Shown here: positions 36,401-48,369 of the stretch, piece after piece
How the letters are laid out: each line of letters opens with the position of its first letter
Numbering within the stretch: position 1 is the first letter of the stretch
Assembly (NCBI RefSeq): GCF_021018895.1
Contig: NC_079387.1
Span: forward strand, 8,822,083-8,886,082
DNA: 64,000 bases
From: Seriola aureovittata
Lineage: Eukaryota; Chordata; Actinopteri; Carangiformes; Carangidae
Direction of reading: 5' to 3'
The notes under the pieces: model-generated
What the model saw: only the letters and a program-made list of their open reading frames with translations
Databases searched by the model: none
Told to the model about the DNA's origin: nothing
Translations under genes and position numbers: made by a program

Positions 36401-37063
36401 AACGGCGTGAAGGAGGAGCTGGGCACAGACATGTACGCGCCACCTCCAGCTCTCTCCTCTCACCACCACAAGAAACGCTCTCAGCCGCAGCAGGCCGGCC
36501 AGTCGGGCGACGGCAGGAGAGAAAAGTCCAGCTCTAAAAAGACCCGGCTGCCTTCCTCCTTCGCCGAGAACGGCTCCGCCACTAGCGAGGAGCTCAAGAT
36601 GAGAATCAAAGTTTCATCAGAGCGCCACGGAGGCTCAGAGCAGGGCGGGACTCTGCCTGGAAAAGACAAGCACAAAGAGCACAGCGGCCACCGCCACTCG
36701 AAACATGGACACTCGCACTCCCTCAGCGGGAGCAGTAGAGGGACACTAGACAACGCCTCCCTATCTCTACGAGCTCCCGGCGGCCACTGCAACGACGGGA
36801 GCTCCTCCGGCTCGTCCCGTAAGAGGCCTCACTCTGACGCCGGCAACCACAACCACCACCACCACTCGACCAAGAGCGGCAGGAGCTCCAAAGGAGGCCT
36901 GAGCTCGTCCCACTACTCGTCGGAGAGCGGCCAGAGGATGATGGAGCACCACGGCCACGACGGAACCAACGGCATGCTGACCGCCAACGGCCAACACACT
37001 GACTACAAAGACACTTTTGACATGCTGGACTCTTTACTAAGTGCCCAAGGAATGAACTTGTAA
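30308..37063 (+). CDS. ccnt2: Cyclin T2, complete coding region
   Basis: Cyclin T2 binds and activates CDK9, forming P-TEFb, which phosphorylates RNA polymerase II to release promoter-paused transcription in the nucleus. Nine coding exons join in phase to 610 residues (human isoforms 663 and 730): 30308-30465, 31035-31116, 31203-31331, 31947-32007, 32325-32387, 32609-32654, 34823-34986, 35800-35870, 36005-37063. The two cyclin folds fill residues about 12-250, with near-identity to human ([56 protein letters not shown]). The Tat/TAR-recognition region reads [12 protein letters not shown], with Ile at 260 where human cyclin T2 has Asn. The tail keeps LEKYREK (376-382), His-rich stretches (478-497, 540-545) that in T-cyclins aid condensate formation and polymerase tail binding, and the end [15 protein letters not shown], which marks T2 rather than T1. 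The start ATG has G at -3 and +4. Intron 1 appears U12-type. Confidence 0.97.
30466..31034 (+). other. ccnt2: U12-type (minor spliceosome) intron 1 of CCNT2
   Basis: The donor is GTATCCTTTTT, a perfect match to the U12 5' splice-site consensus RTATCCTTT. At 31017-31023 lies CCTTAAC, matching the U12 branch site core (TTCCTTAAC), with the branch adenosine about 12 bases from the CCAG acceptor at 31031-31034. There is no pyrimidine tract between branch site and acceptor. Joining at these sites restores the Val codon (GT|C) and the expected N-V-S-Q-L sequence. Confidence 0.9.
31035..31116 (+). CDS. ccnt2: CCNT2 coding exon 2
   Basis: Encodes [17 protein letters not shown] and [10 protein letters not shown] of the first cyclin fold. 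Donor AAT|GTAAGT. Confidence 0.95.
31203..31331 (+). CDS. ccnt2: CCNT2 coding exon 3
   Basis: Encodes [19 protein letters not shown] and [19 protein letters not shown]. Acceptor TTTATAG|ATA, donor AAT|GTAAGT. The intron before it is only 86 bases. Confidence 0.95.
31947..32007 (+). CDS. ccnt2: CCNT2 coding exon 4
   Basis: Encodes [20 protein letters not shown] and the first base of Gly. Acceptor TTTCCTCAG|GCA, donor G|GTGAGT. Confidence 0.95.
32325..32387 (+). CDS. ccnt2: CCNT2 coding exon 5
   Basis: Encodes [20 protein letters not shown]. Acceptor CGTTGCAG|GT; donor G|GTATAA is weak. Confidence 0.93.
32609..32654 (+). CDS. ccnt2: CCNT2 coding exon 6 (46 nt)
   Basis: Encodes [14 protein letters not shown]. 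Acceptor TTTTACAG|CA. The donor AG|GTTATT is weak, and the frame stays open for 63 codons beyond it to a TGA at 32842-32844. Confidence 0.93.
32655..34822 (+). other. ccnt2: CCNT2 intron 6
   Basis: 2.2-kb intron, the longest in the gene. Its first 200-250 bases are GC-richer and more complex than the AT-rich remainder. A short open frame at 33377-33601 has no recognised homology. An (AT)n run sits at 34732-34756, close to the next acceptor. Other CCNT2 introns hold nothing recognised. Confidence 0.6.
34823..34986 (+). CDS. ccnt2: CCNT2 coding exon 7
   Basis: Encodes [20 protein letters not shown] to [11 protein letters not shown], second cyclin fold. Acceptor TCCTGCAG|T, donor G|GTGAGA. Confidence 0.95.
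35800..35870 (+). CDS. ccnt2: CCNT2 coding exon 8
   Basis: Encodes [20 protein letters not shown] and NWR. Acceptor TGTTTTCAG|AG, donor AGG|GTGGGT. The preceding intron is 813 bases with a G-rich stretch at 35130-35152. Confidence 0.95.
36005..37063 (+). CDS. ccnt2: CCNT2 last coding exon (C-terminal tail)
   Basis: A single large exon encodes the 352-residue disordered tail from AIQAAKKPK to the TAA at 37061-37063. It is GC-rich compared with flanking DNA and Ser/His-rich. Acceptor follows an eleven-T tract, TTTTTAG|GCC. Confidence 0.96.
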   Translation, partial: AIQAAKKPKTEGPTVDSAFQGTSLDSLPGVNNSFFPSTSGSDSGDMPSLNSIAAPFASYQPLSDPSKSCGYDQFSQPPHSDFTLVKHEHKSAGGSSSKNQQLAANASALSRSQKVLTLEKYREKHAAELALQNGVKEELGTDMYAPPPALSSHHHKKRSQPQQAGQSGDGRREKSSSKKTRLPSSFAENGSATSEELKMRIKVSSERHGGSEQGGTLPGKDKHKEHSGHRHSKHGHSHSLSGSSRGTLDNASLSLRAPGGHCNDGSSSGSSRKRPHSDAGNHNHHHHSTKSGRSSKGGLSSSHYSSESGQRMMEHHGHDGTNGMLTANGQHTDYKDTFDMLDSLLSAQGMNL

Positions 37064-38150
37064 CCCTCGGAGAGTCCCCAGTGTTGTCTAGAATAAGGTA
37101 TTACCATGTTTAATAGAATTTTAAAAAATGAATTTATTTGTCTTAAGTTATCAGAATTCTGCATCGCCCTCAGTCGTGTCTACACACTGATTATTGATGA
37201 TTCTCGTTGAGCTGTCAAATGTAAAATTATATGCATAGAGCTGTGTACTACTAGCTTGCAACAAAAAACAAACAAAACGAAAACAAACCATGAGAAGTTT
37301 TAAGAATGCGGCTGGAAAAACTGAGTTTTAAATGTTATTTTAACGCGAGCTGACATTATTTTAATGTGCATGTTTTCAGTCACAAAAGGGAAGACATAGC
37401 TAGTGTTCGCAGCCATTGTGACAGTTTACAGACAGTTAATGTTTTTTTTTTTTGTTTTCAGTTTTTTCCTTTTTCCCCTTTTTTGTTTTTTTAGTTTTTT
37501 TTGTACGTTACGATGTTATGTTCCACTAAAAATCTCAGGTCTTGAACTTTTTTGATATGAGAACGAATCTTCCTCTGTTTGGGTTTATTACCTGTATCTG
37601 TGGAGATGTATCACCTCGTCCATTTGCTGACGAAGACGGCAGAACTCTGGTATCTGTCTTAGGAAACGTGGTCTGCTTATTTTTCAAAGAGTGCATCAAT
37701 AGTTACGGGAAAAAAAACAAAAAAAAAACAAATACAAATGTGAGGCCGACTCCATTTGCTGTCTATTTGCTGTCTATTGGGACTCCAAGGCCGTACCTGA
37801 ACTTAATGTGCAGACTCATTATAGAGCTACAAATGAAGTTTACGTTACATCTGCTGTGAAAGTGCATTTAAGATATATCGGCTAAAATTGCAAAAAGGCC
37901 TTGTGATTGTACCTTGTCAATCGCTATTCAGTATGATAAATGTTATTAACTATCAGAAAATACAGATCTCTAAAATACAATTGTGTATATAGGACTGTAG
38001 TTCAGAATTAAAACTGTTGGTTTATTGCATCAGTCCAAACCTTCCTCCATTCAGTGTATCATGAGATCTAAAGCAGACTGTATTGATGAACATATCCTCG
38101 ATTTGTGTATTGGGAGCCCAAATAAAGGTGTAAAAGTGATTTTTACACAT
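37064..38150 (+). other. ccnt2: CCNT2 3' UTR
   Basis: AT-rich with T runs at 37441-37502. A canonical AATAAA at 38121-38126 followed by GTG/TTTT-rich sequence is the best poly(A) site; ATTAAA at about 38009 is an alternative. The extent is inferred from the signal only. Confidence 0.5.
38121..38126 (+). other. ccnt2: Candidate CCNT2 poly(A) signal
   Basis: AATAAA 1.06 kb after the stop codon, with a GT- and T-rich downstream stretch. Confidence 0.5.
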
Positions 38151-38210
38151 CAGAGATTTTCTGTTCTTAAGTGTCTGGCATGAATCTTGAATCTTGTATA
38201 TGTGAGTAAA

Positions 38211-38272
38211 CGGCTGTTAATGCTAATGTTAGCTATGTAGCAGTGGCAAAACTTACAAATAGCTCCTTTTAA
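38211..38272 (+). repeat. Single arm of the 41.9-kb MITE-like repeat
   Basis: GGCTGTTAATGCTAATGTT and AGCTATGTAGCAGTGGCAAA, ending AGCTCCTTTTAA, align with the right arm at 42107-42168. A shorter relative occurs at 55046-55077. Confidence 0.65.
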
Positions 38273-40339
38273 AAGAACTAGAATGAAAATCCATTTTTTC
38301 ACTTGTGTAACTGGGAAGTAAACTGCAGTTTTTATCAGTTAACACGGGATATTACAACCTTTTTAAGGCCGCATTGATTCAGTTAACCTGCCTAAATATG
38401 TCATTTACAATTCGCTAAAATAGTATTTATACTAGACATCGTTAAAGAGTCGTCACCGCTGTCAAAACTCGTTATAAAATCGACACGAAGCACTCAGGAT
38501 CGTCTTGACCCAAGTTTCACTGCTGAGTTTAAAAACACTCTGCAAAAAATAAAAAATTATAGCTCCTAATTTTGGCCTCGAAAACACACATAGCATGGAG
38601 AAATGAAGAGAACTGCCAAATCATGCTGATGGTTTAATCCCAGCCTCATAATATTGGATTTATTCTCCATTGAATTTAAGCCCTCGCTGCATTTGAAGAT
38701 AAAACAGTCATTTGTCAAACGCCGCCAAAGAAAATTCTCGTCAAAACGGAGCACATAATGGTCATTTCCTGCTGTCTGCTTACAGAGAGCTGATTGATTA
38801 ATTGATTGTTAAAGACTAATAACCAACAATACTGATTTACATTAACTGACCACATCGTTGGCAGTGAGTAGAGGAGCTGCAACGGAGTGCTGAAGTGATT
38901 AGTAGTTGGGTTGCTGTGCTGCTGAATTAGTAATGTTAATGTGAATGATTAGAAATGCACGCTGAGCTGCTGCATGAGCAGGATATTCAGATGAGTGTTT
39001 TTAGAGTTTTGCATTTTGCATCTTAGCAGGATTTTGTGTCTTCGTAATTGTCTGAGCTGTGGGTGAAAAATGTAATCATTCTCCGTTGGTCGCTGAATTA
39101 CCTCGAGGGCATTTTGTCTTTTTGTCTTTTGTTCTTCCGAAAGAAACAAGCAGGAAAGACTTTGTGTTTGACAGTGAAACCTGCTATTTGGTCCCTTCAA
39201 CAAAACCTCAAGGGGCTTTCAAGGTTTATCTTTGGTCTCTACACTCTCACACAATAGAGCGCTGATGGTTCATTTGCGGGTGGAACATAAATCCAGTTCC
39301 TGATAATTAACTAGCACCCTCAGAGCAGACGCAGCGTTTTCACCAAGTATTACCTTCTAATTTTAGCGTGGAAGACAATGGGGAAATTCAGCAGGAGGAC
39401 GTCAGTGAAAACTCAACCATCTGGACATTCTCGCGTACTGGTGGGAGGGTGATGATTTATTTTCAGCAACCTCTCAAGCTGAATAAGAGACGCCTACTGC
39501 TCGAAAATCCGCAGAGAGGAGGAGATATGAGAGCGGCTTTTGTGAGCAGCAAATCCCAGAATTAAGAGCCATCTGAAAGGAAAAGCACCGGCCAAGCTCT
39601 AATTACAACTCAAAGAACAGGAGCATATATAGCTGAGTGCAGGCAAAGGTCCCACACACAAATACCACTATTATCATTATGATTTATCAGCAGCAAACTA
39701 ACACATCATCTAACTTTAAAAGATGATTCAAACACATTTTAACACCCCAATCAGGCTCCTTTTTCATTATTAATTGATAGATGATTAATTATATTGATGA
39801 AAACACGCATCATTTGACTTGTTTTTGTTTGGGATAAGAACAAAGTCAGATATTTTTCACAGAATTCAGGTTCTACTGCGCAGCACAAATCCTTCTTAAT
39901 GCCCTAATAAGTCTCTGATCCAGAGCGGTTCTGGCGCCTCGCGGCCACTAGATGGCAGTATTACCTTTGGCCCTTCAATGCCAGCAGAGCCGATGGACAG
40001 CACAAACATCCAGCATCATTTCCTCTGTTTTTACAGGATATTTTTTTCTTTAAAAAAAAGCAAACAAGATGCGGTGTTGAATAACCTTGAAGAAAGGACG
40101 CAGCTTTTCATGCCATAAATCCAAGGTGCCTCTCTGCACACTCAGTGATCCTCAGTCACAAACAATCACACACACACACACACACACACACGTGTGTCAG
40201 CTTGAAAGTGCCACAAACTTTGGACGTGATCCATCTAATTAACAGATTCAGATAACCGTCGGACGGCGGAGGCTCAGACACATTCCAGGAAATGTCATGG
40301 CACTTGGTGGAGTTGATCAAAAGGCCTTTGCAGAGCAGC

Positions 40340-40620
40340 ATGCGGTGCACTTATGCCCATATGAGTCTTAATGCAAATGATGCCCAGGAAATTGCGCAGG
40401 AAAGTGGCATAATTATAAGCCATTGAAAGTCCATTGTCATTCCTGTCTGAGAGGTCTCTCTTGAAAAATCAGGAGCTGATGGAAACCCCTCTAAGTACCT
40501 GAGATAGAGCCGGAGGGGGAAAATGACTGGGCCTGGGCTGCCATTATGCCATGGTAGCGCAATTATATCCAATGATTGGCAGCAGCATAAATTAGCCTCT
40601 GTCTTCACTGTGTGGTATAC
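40340..40620. promoter_or_regulatory. Candidate conserved non-coding block with octamer site
   Basis: Unique, repeat-free sequence of balanced composition in a repeat-rich desert, containing a perfect octamer ATGCAAAT at 40371-40378 and several ATTA/TAAT-type homeodomain cores. Conservation is not visible from one sequence; this is a pattern-based guess. Confidence 0.25.
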
Positions 40621-41897
40621 TTTTTGTTTCCAACCAGTGCTAAGGTATCTGTTTTTGTCAGTGTAAAAAAAAAACTCTGCAGTGCTCTCTTTAGCCAGCT
40701 GTTCTCAGTGAAAAACAAGACATTATTTCACAGTTTTCCTCTGTAATTATTCCTTTTACTACCCCAGTTTATTTCTCCGCCCGATGCAAATGCATCCTCT
40801 TGTGGCCAGAACACCAGAGATTCATGTTTGTGGTGGGAACCGCAGAGCACCAGCTGTCCTTTAAAAAGAGACAGCTAAAAAAAAACACACACACACACAC
40901 ACAGTTGATGTGAAATGTCTTCCTCCCTACTCGTCCCCGATCATCAATATTTCACCAGCTTCGACATTTGAACTAATTATGGTGCACCAATGGCCTATTT
41001 GAGCAGGGTCCTGTCAGATGAAAGCTGCCGGGTCCTTCCTGTCAGCGGTGGAGGCTGCGGAATGAAACGACAGCGGTGGAGGCTGAAGCCATTAAAATGA
41101 ATGGAGAGCACCTCTAACAATCATACACCTCTGACACACTCTCACACACACACATACAGGAGCTACTGCTTCAAATACACACAAACACACTCGACATCGT
41201 CCTTTGCGGCCTCACTCACACTCACAGATGTACCACACTGACACACACAAATAAAGAAGAAAAAAAAAAAACAAAAAACAAAAACATGAATTGCTGCCTC
41301 ACACACACCCACACTCATCCAGACACATACAGACATGCATAAACATGATGTGCTACAGTAGCTCACACACACATTAACACACACACACACTCACACACAC
41401 ACACGCTGACATGCCCACCACCTGTGTAGGTTGTTTGGCCTCCTCATCCAGACCTCTCTGGTTTTAATTAGCCTGCTGCTGAAGTGTTTTCCTTTTTATA
41501 TTCTCTGAAGAGCGATGATAACGGCTACAGCCGAGATGGAGGCTCTCTGCTGGTTTGTTTCATTAGGGAGAGCATAATGACCCTGCAATCACAACACCAA
41601 GAAAATACCTACCCTGATAATTATTTTTCCTCCTAATGGTTCAGTTTATACTCTGCTATGCCTTTTGTCATCAGCGCCTCAACAACTGAAAGGATTGATA
41701 GTCAAGTCAATAATAATCTTATGTATTTTTTTGTTTTGTTTTGTTTTTAAAATAAATAAATAAATGAGTTTACATGCCTCCATGCAGGCAGGCCTCACTG
41801 AGCGGCTTAATGAATGTGAAAACGACACGAGTCGCACATTCATCAGGAGATTTTCCACAACTTTCTTGGCTTGTGGCATCCACGCTAAGCCACTTTA

Positions 41898-42168
41898 TTA
41901 AAGGAACTACATGTAAGTTCTTGCTATCGCTACATAGCCAACGGTAGCATTAACAGCTGTTTGCTTACTAGTGTAAAAGAAAGGTTGTGAGTTCTTGTTT
42001 TGCTTTTATTTCTATCACAGTTTCTTTTACTTAAGTTAGCATGCTAACCAGCTATCCCTGTCCAAGTTCTTATAACCTCTTGTATTGTAAATGGCTGGTA
42101 AGTTAACAGCTGATAATGCTAACGTTAGCTATGTAGCAGTGGAAAAACTTAGAAAATAGCGCCTTTAA
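41898..42168. mobile_element. MITE-like element with about 60-bp terminal inverted repeats
   Basis: Left arm 41900-41959 (AAAGGAACTACATGTAAGTT ... GTAGCATTAACAGCTG) pairs with the reverse complement of 42107-42166 (AAAGGCGCTATTTTCTAAGT ... TTAGCATTATCAGCTG). Outer ends are TTAAAGG/CCTTTAA. The 147-base centre has no coding capacity. No clear target-site duplication was seen, so the superfamily is unassigned. Confidence 0.65.
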
Positions 42169-43164
42169 AATACTAAAACTGCACTTGTCAATATTTTTAT
42201 ATTAACAAAATATCAGAGGATATAATCTGAAAAAGGTCACTCAGAGATGAATTATCTCTCAGTTAGCTTTAGCATCCTTTAGCTCATTGTTTTGGTTGTA
42301 CAGCTTAGAGCTTTAACGTTTTGTTTCACTCTTATCAACCTACTTTCTGGCAACAGCAGCAGTGAAAAAAAACTCAGATAAACTGACTGTTCACTATCTA
42401 CACAGAGACGGACAAGTTAGCAACTAGCATGCTAACAAAGAGTCTCATATTCGATCAGGAGTTGGCGGGGAACAAAACAGAGATAAAAATTATGAAAAAA
42501 GGATGAAAATAAAAATTAGTTCTTCTTTCAAGCATAAATGTTAGCATGTTTAATCCTTTCAAAAAGATACGTTTCCATGGTAACAATGAACGAATAATCA
42601 CTGATAATAAAAAATAAAAAAAGGAGGATCATAGTTTGGCCGAAAGTAATGAAGCGAAGAAATAAGACAAGACTTTGTGTAGACTTCAGTAACTTCCCCC
42701 AAAAATATACACAGAAACACATATAATTGATTTTGTTTGTTTGAGCAGCTTGTTCTGGAAGAAGCTCGTCAGTAGGCAGGAGGGTTTTTTGTTTGCCCAG
42801 ACGACATAACACAGACAGAACTAGACAGCTTTGTGCAACTAAATGAGCTCCGATGTCTATCTGAAGTCTACTTGTATATGTATTCAGTACATCATTGTGT
42901 AAGCAGCATCAGGTGGTACTAAGGTCCTGAGCAGAAAAATGCTGAGGTCAAAGCTTTCTTAATTGAAAATGCAAAGTAAAATGTTGAAATAATTGCACAA
43001 GGACTTAATGTAAACGAAAACTGAATTATATAACAAGATTTTCTCAACTGTTTTGGCCTTAATTTGCCAAATTCACTGTCTAGTTTGTTTAGAGTAATGC
43101 TTTTGTGGAGGGATGGCCAGCTAAAATAACTATCGGCAAGCTGTTCAAAGTCCTAGGACGTCCT

Positions 43165-43290
43165 ATGCTCAACACGACAGAAGCGCTATTTGGATCGCCA
43201 GGTTTCCGAGGGAGATACAGCTGGGTGTCATCGGCGTAGCAGCAAAACAAAACGTTATGGATTATGCGGCCGAGTGGGAGTGTGAGGAGG
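43165..43290 (-). pseudogene. Decayed non-LTR retrotransposon reverse transcriptase fragment
   Basis: The minus-strand reading includes LPLGRIIHNVLFCCYADDTQ then LYLP. YADD (43227-43238) is the catalytic motif of reverse transcriptase, and the surrounding pattern (LPLG...I....HCYADDTQLYLP) is typical of fish LINEs of the L2/Rex type. Similarity is lost on both sides, so this is a dead fragment. Confidence 0.7.
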
Positions 43291-44363
43291 AGGATGAGTT
43301 GGTTATTGAGAAAGCTGAATTGGAAAGGTAGGAGTTGAGGCTTTCCAAAGCTGGATTTGGGTCGACAGAGCATAGAAATCTGTTTTTTCTGTGTTCGCAG
43401 CAGCAGGGTGAAGCAGTGGGGGTGCTGCCAAGGGTTTATTGATATTTTAAGGTGAAGCATCACAGATGAAAATAGTGACTCTGGTTTTGGTTTTGAGATA
43501 TGATAATGGTATCTTGCTTCTATAACTACTGCGGTTTCATAAGATATATTACACAATAATGAAAAAAACCCCGCTAAAATCTATATATTTTTGTACCTGC
43601 TGTGCCAGACAAGCACAGCGGGATTCAAAAGCAGCAGCTGTCATAATACTAAAAGGGTTTTGTATTTGTGTTCATACTTAACGTGCACGTCTTGTGTTCA
43701 CCTAAGTATTCCAGCGTTGAGATTGAGTTAATGACGCCTAAAGATTGTTTATCTTCTGTCCACACGTGTCTTTAACAGCAGAGGTCTTTGTGTGTGTGTG
43801 TGTGTGTGTGTGAGGTAGTGATTCATGTGTTTGTGTGTGCATTTGTGGGTGTAACAAAGCTAATCCTGTGTGTGTGTGTATGTGTGTGTGTGTGTGTCTT
43901 CTGAGAGAAACGTCCCAAAGATGCACCTGCTGCAGGATAATTCCTCCACTGTGTGTTCACATCCTCTTATTGTCGTTTCCTTTCTTTGAATCAGCTCCTC
44001 ATTAACTTAAAACGACTCATTAACTCATTCCAGCACATATGTTCCACTACATGTGACACTCTAGCTTACGACGCTCACAGCATGTGGATGCAGATACAGT
44101 ACGCTCATATGAAGGCGCTGTATCTTTATTTATAACATAGAATATGTTTGATTGCTGTATTTATGGTTGTATCGTCTTTATTGCTCTCTGCTCTTTCTCT
44201 CTTCAGCTAAAGCAAAGTTCCCCACAGACATTATTAAAATTAATCTATTAAAGAGCCACGACCACGATGCCACACGGTATGTGGAGACGTAGAGAAACGT
44301 ACTGCAGCCTAATGTGAGCGGGATGCATTGATCAAATAATAGAAAGTGCTGAATTTCTAGTGT

Positions 44364-44401
<38 letters not shown>

Positions 44402-45059
44402 CAAAACTAATTAAACAAGAAAATGACACGAATGAATCTCTCTTTCACAAATAAAATCATTTTGTATTTGATATGTGCCTCTGTGTGTTTTTGACATATT
44501 TGAGGAAGGCTGAAGGAAGAAGAAAACGTTGAGAATAAGGTGATCACTGTGTGTGTGTGTGTGTGTGACTAACAAGGACAAACCAGAAGAAGAAAAGACA
44601 GCTGAACCTAATATTTCAGTCTTTTCACTAACTGTGAGCTTAAAAGATGTAAGGAGCATTCAGTAAAGACGATTGTTGGAAGACGGGGAAGGTCAGAGGA
44701 GTTTTAAGTGTTTGACAGATAATTGAACACCGTCAGGACTCCAGAAAAGTGTTTAGTCTTTATGCTAAGCTAAGCTAACAGTGTTCACCCGGGGCGTTGT
44801 GTCTACATCACTGCCGATTGGACCCGGAGCCGATAAACACACGACGTCTACTGCAGAGTCATTTGACCCGGATGTGAAAGCAGATTGTTCCCTTTTCCGC
44901 TGTTGACAAAATCGGATCTCATTTAGGTGTTAACGTCTCCACTGAGAGCACCTCCTTCTCCTTTTACGCCCTAACACGCCTGACAAGCACTCGCCGTGCA
45001 CTTTCTTTACCTCGTCTCCTCGCACTTGTTGAATAGATGTAGTACTTAGCGCTCACACC

Positions 45060-45150
45060 AAGGTTTCCTATCGCACTTTAGTGATCTCCCTCACTTGCAA
45101 GTCGCTTTGGATAAAGGCGTCCCGCTCTATGAGTGAATGTAAATGTAAAC
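45060..45150 (+). repeat. LINE/SINE-type 3' tail
   Basis: GCAAGTCGCTTTGGATAAAG followed by GCGTC..GCTCTATGAGTGAATG and a short TGTAAATGTAAA tail matches the widespread teleost L2-type retroposon end (AAGTCGCTTTGGATAAAAGC). Sequence upstream to about 44940 may belong to the same copy. Confidence 0.65.
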
Positions 45151-48100
45151 TCTTCTGCCCTTTAAAACGTTTCATCACACAAAGCAGGTTCATTTGAAGC
45201 GTACTGCCGCCTTTACCACGACCACAGACACAAAGAAGTTACGACTCGACTTTGTCATTGAAGTTGTCCTTGTCTTCTTGAGACTCTATCCCTGAATTTA
45301 TTTCTTTTCACTCCCCTAGTTCCTCTTCACATACAGAGAGGCTGCTTGATCACACCAACGTGCCTCCAAACCCCACTGACTGACTATCATGTGTCTGATG
45401 ACAAAATCGATCACAACACCAACACCACCTTCCAGCTGCTATCAGGAAGGCGAACAACACAACACGGTTCCTGTTAGTTATCCGCTGCTACCGGTGTTAC
45501 CTGCGCTTCTTTAAAACACCCGATATGAATCTAGGACATCATGTGTTCAAAAACTACCTCAAAGTTAAACCATCCAAACGGTGCGGACTTATATAAACAC
45601 TGGCACGGTGTTGACTTGATTTTTACACTCTCAGGATTAGCGCCGATGCTCCTGCCACGTGAAAAGCCCTCGCTTCTCCAGGTATATCTGAACACCTCGC
45701 TCCTTTCATCACGGCTGGCAAACCTGCCGCTCTCACATAATTAAATAAGATTTATATCATCACATAGAATAATTCTGTGTGGGCCGATGGTGAATGTTGC
45801 TGTAGCCAACTTTCCCCCCTTCTTCTTCTTCTTTTTTTTTTTTTTTTGCACCAGCCCACTCACACAGTAATTGAGAAACTGGCATAACTGAGTATACAAA
45901 AAAAAAAAAAAGTGGTGGGGGTGTGAAGATGTCCACGGTTGAGTGGCCAAATGCAACCCACTCAAACAACCAATTGTGAAAGTGCTCATCAATAAATTTC
46001 AATGGACGTTCGTGACACAGGTATAATTGGTTTTGCATCAGCGCGGAGTCAGATTAACATGTATGATGAAAGATTGATGACAGATTGGTTGCATTTCACT
46101 TGGCTGCACATTTTCATTCACTTATATTTTTAGCGCCGGTCCGTGTAGCAGCAGCTAATGAGATCATTTTCAAACTAATATGAGGATGACTATAATTTCT
46201 TAGAGATTGTTTAGTCACAATATCAAAAATAAAAGGCAGCAAAGAGACTGCACTAACTATTCTTCTGTGTATTAATAGGCCTAACTCTTTGCTACTGATA
46301 CTGTCTGAGGGAGGGAAGGCCTCACAATAACTCATCACATCTTTAAAAAGCCTTGGCTGATTTAAACGCCAGTATAACTATGAAGAATGTGAATACTTGT
46401 GTTTTCTGCTAAGAAAAGGTGTCTCCTTTCTTACTGATATAATTGGACTAATTTTTCTAGCTATAAGGCGCTCGGAAACCTTCCGCCAACGCTGAACATC
46501 TCTCCGACTTACACCCCAGGAAAGTGTTCCTAACACTTTACACGCAAGTTAAACCTTGGCCTCTGCAAACTTATCCCAAAAGTTTTGGAGTCAACTCTTG
46601 TGTCTTTTTTTTTGTTGTTGTTGTTGCTAGTTTTATAATTATGACTACAAGGTGATAATCATCTAGTGGCAGAAATCCCAGATCTGGATCCCCACCAAAG
46701 GCGAATCAATTGTTGCAGAGTCCAAAGCCAATCTGTCCACCGATACCCACTGAAAGACGTTCACACAGTTTTAAGAAGAGCTGATTTTTTTTTTTTTGTG
46801 TTGCTGAACTCAAGAGAAATATACTGTTAAAGCTGCGAAACCTGCAGCTCAGTTTATAGATACAGGATGATTTGCAACATGTGTGAGAAGGTGAGCTGGG
46901 ATGAGGTTCCCTTCTGGCATCTATAAAGCATTACACGCACTCCAATATGAAATTCAAAAAGAGCCGGAGAACACAACCCGAAAGTAAGTTATCAGTGAGT
47001 GTGGAGTTTTTTTGACGTGCCAGGAATTCGCAAAACTGTTTGACTGGGGGCTAAAAAAAAAAGACTGCTTTAGTAGATGTAATCCAAACATGTCCTGCCA
47101 ACTGGAGGGAAGCGATCGCATAGAGGACAGGCTGCTGATATTTCTCTCACAATGACTGTAAAAAGCGCTTTGATTTATTCCTCGCAGCCCGCGCAGGCAC
47201 GCCGTCACATGATCTTATTGACTGTGTGGAAGTCTGGGTAAACACGGAGTCAACCTGAAAAGGCACTTTCAGTCACAACGAACCCGCGATGGAGACGTTT
47301 TGAGGCGGATTCCTTCAGTAGCCCGCTGCATTGATGTGTGACAAGACATCCGCCGCTGTTCGGTAGCTCACGCTGTGTGTTCAAGGCATTATGGGATGTT
47401 GTACTGACGGAGCAGAGGGCTGATGGAAGACAGTCGCAATCGCCCTCTCCTCATTAGATGCAGGGCTGACTGTGCTCATTAGGCCGGCGGCAGCGCAGTG
47501 GGGATCTATTCTCCTGAGGTGACCAAAGGTGCTTACACAGACCTTCCAAGTCTCAGTAATGATGCCCCAGACCTGTCACTCTTGTCACAAGACTGACATG
47601 ACCTTTTTCTGGCTCGTGCGCTGAAGAAAAAAATAAAAAAAAAATCCTAATTTCACCGAATGAGGCAAGAGAACCCCCCCCGTTTTTTTTTTTTTCTCCC
47701 CCGAAATGTGAAAATCTGCCCAGTTTTCCACCAGTAAGTACAGTACAGTACATGTACAACTTTCCAACCTTTCATAAGAAGTCGACAGAGACTATTTCCT
47801 GTGAATTTACTGGTGATTAAAGTGATTGCAATTCAGGTTTTAATCCAAGCAAAAAAAAAAAAAAAAAAGAAAGAAAAAAGCCAGACCTTGCCATTAAGAC
47901 CTATGAAATAGCGGCGTGCTGAGCAGCGACAGAGCGGCTGAATAGATGTCTGGAAGCAATCTATGAAAGATGGCTGATCAATGGCTGCAAAATAAAATAG
48001 GAGATGAAAAGACGTCTTTTAAGGCCCATGAAAAGGAAACTTGTTGGAGGGGGTTTTGTTCAGCTTTCCATTTTTAACCTCAATCATCTGAACACGGCAT

Positions 48101-48369
48101 AAATGAAAGGGGAGAACGATAAGACAGTAGCCCACTGTGGCTTTCTTCCTCTGATGTCAAGTGCCGCCAGGACTCTTATGTAACTGTAACCCTTTAATGG
48201 ATGAAGCGTATGTTTTGTTTACGCCGTAAACGTGAGCTTTAAATGTCCTCATGCATGTGACTTTTTCATTAATGCTGAACTGCTGAACTTTTTGTTTTTT
48301 ATACACCGGCGAACATGCTGACACCAAAAAGAAAGAAAATCTTAATGATAATAAAATGTAGATGAGATC

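Noticed and set aside
36481..36792. Minus-strand frames opposite the CCNT2 last exon
   Set aside because: Shadow frames of the GC-rich Ser/His coding exon.
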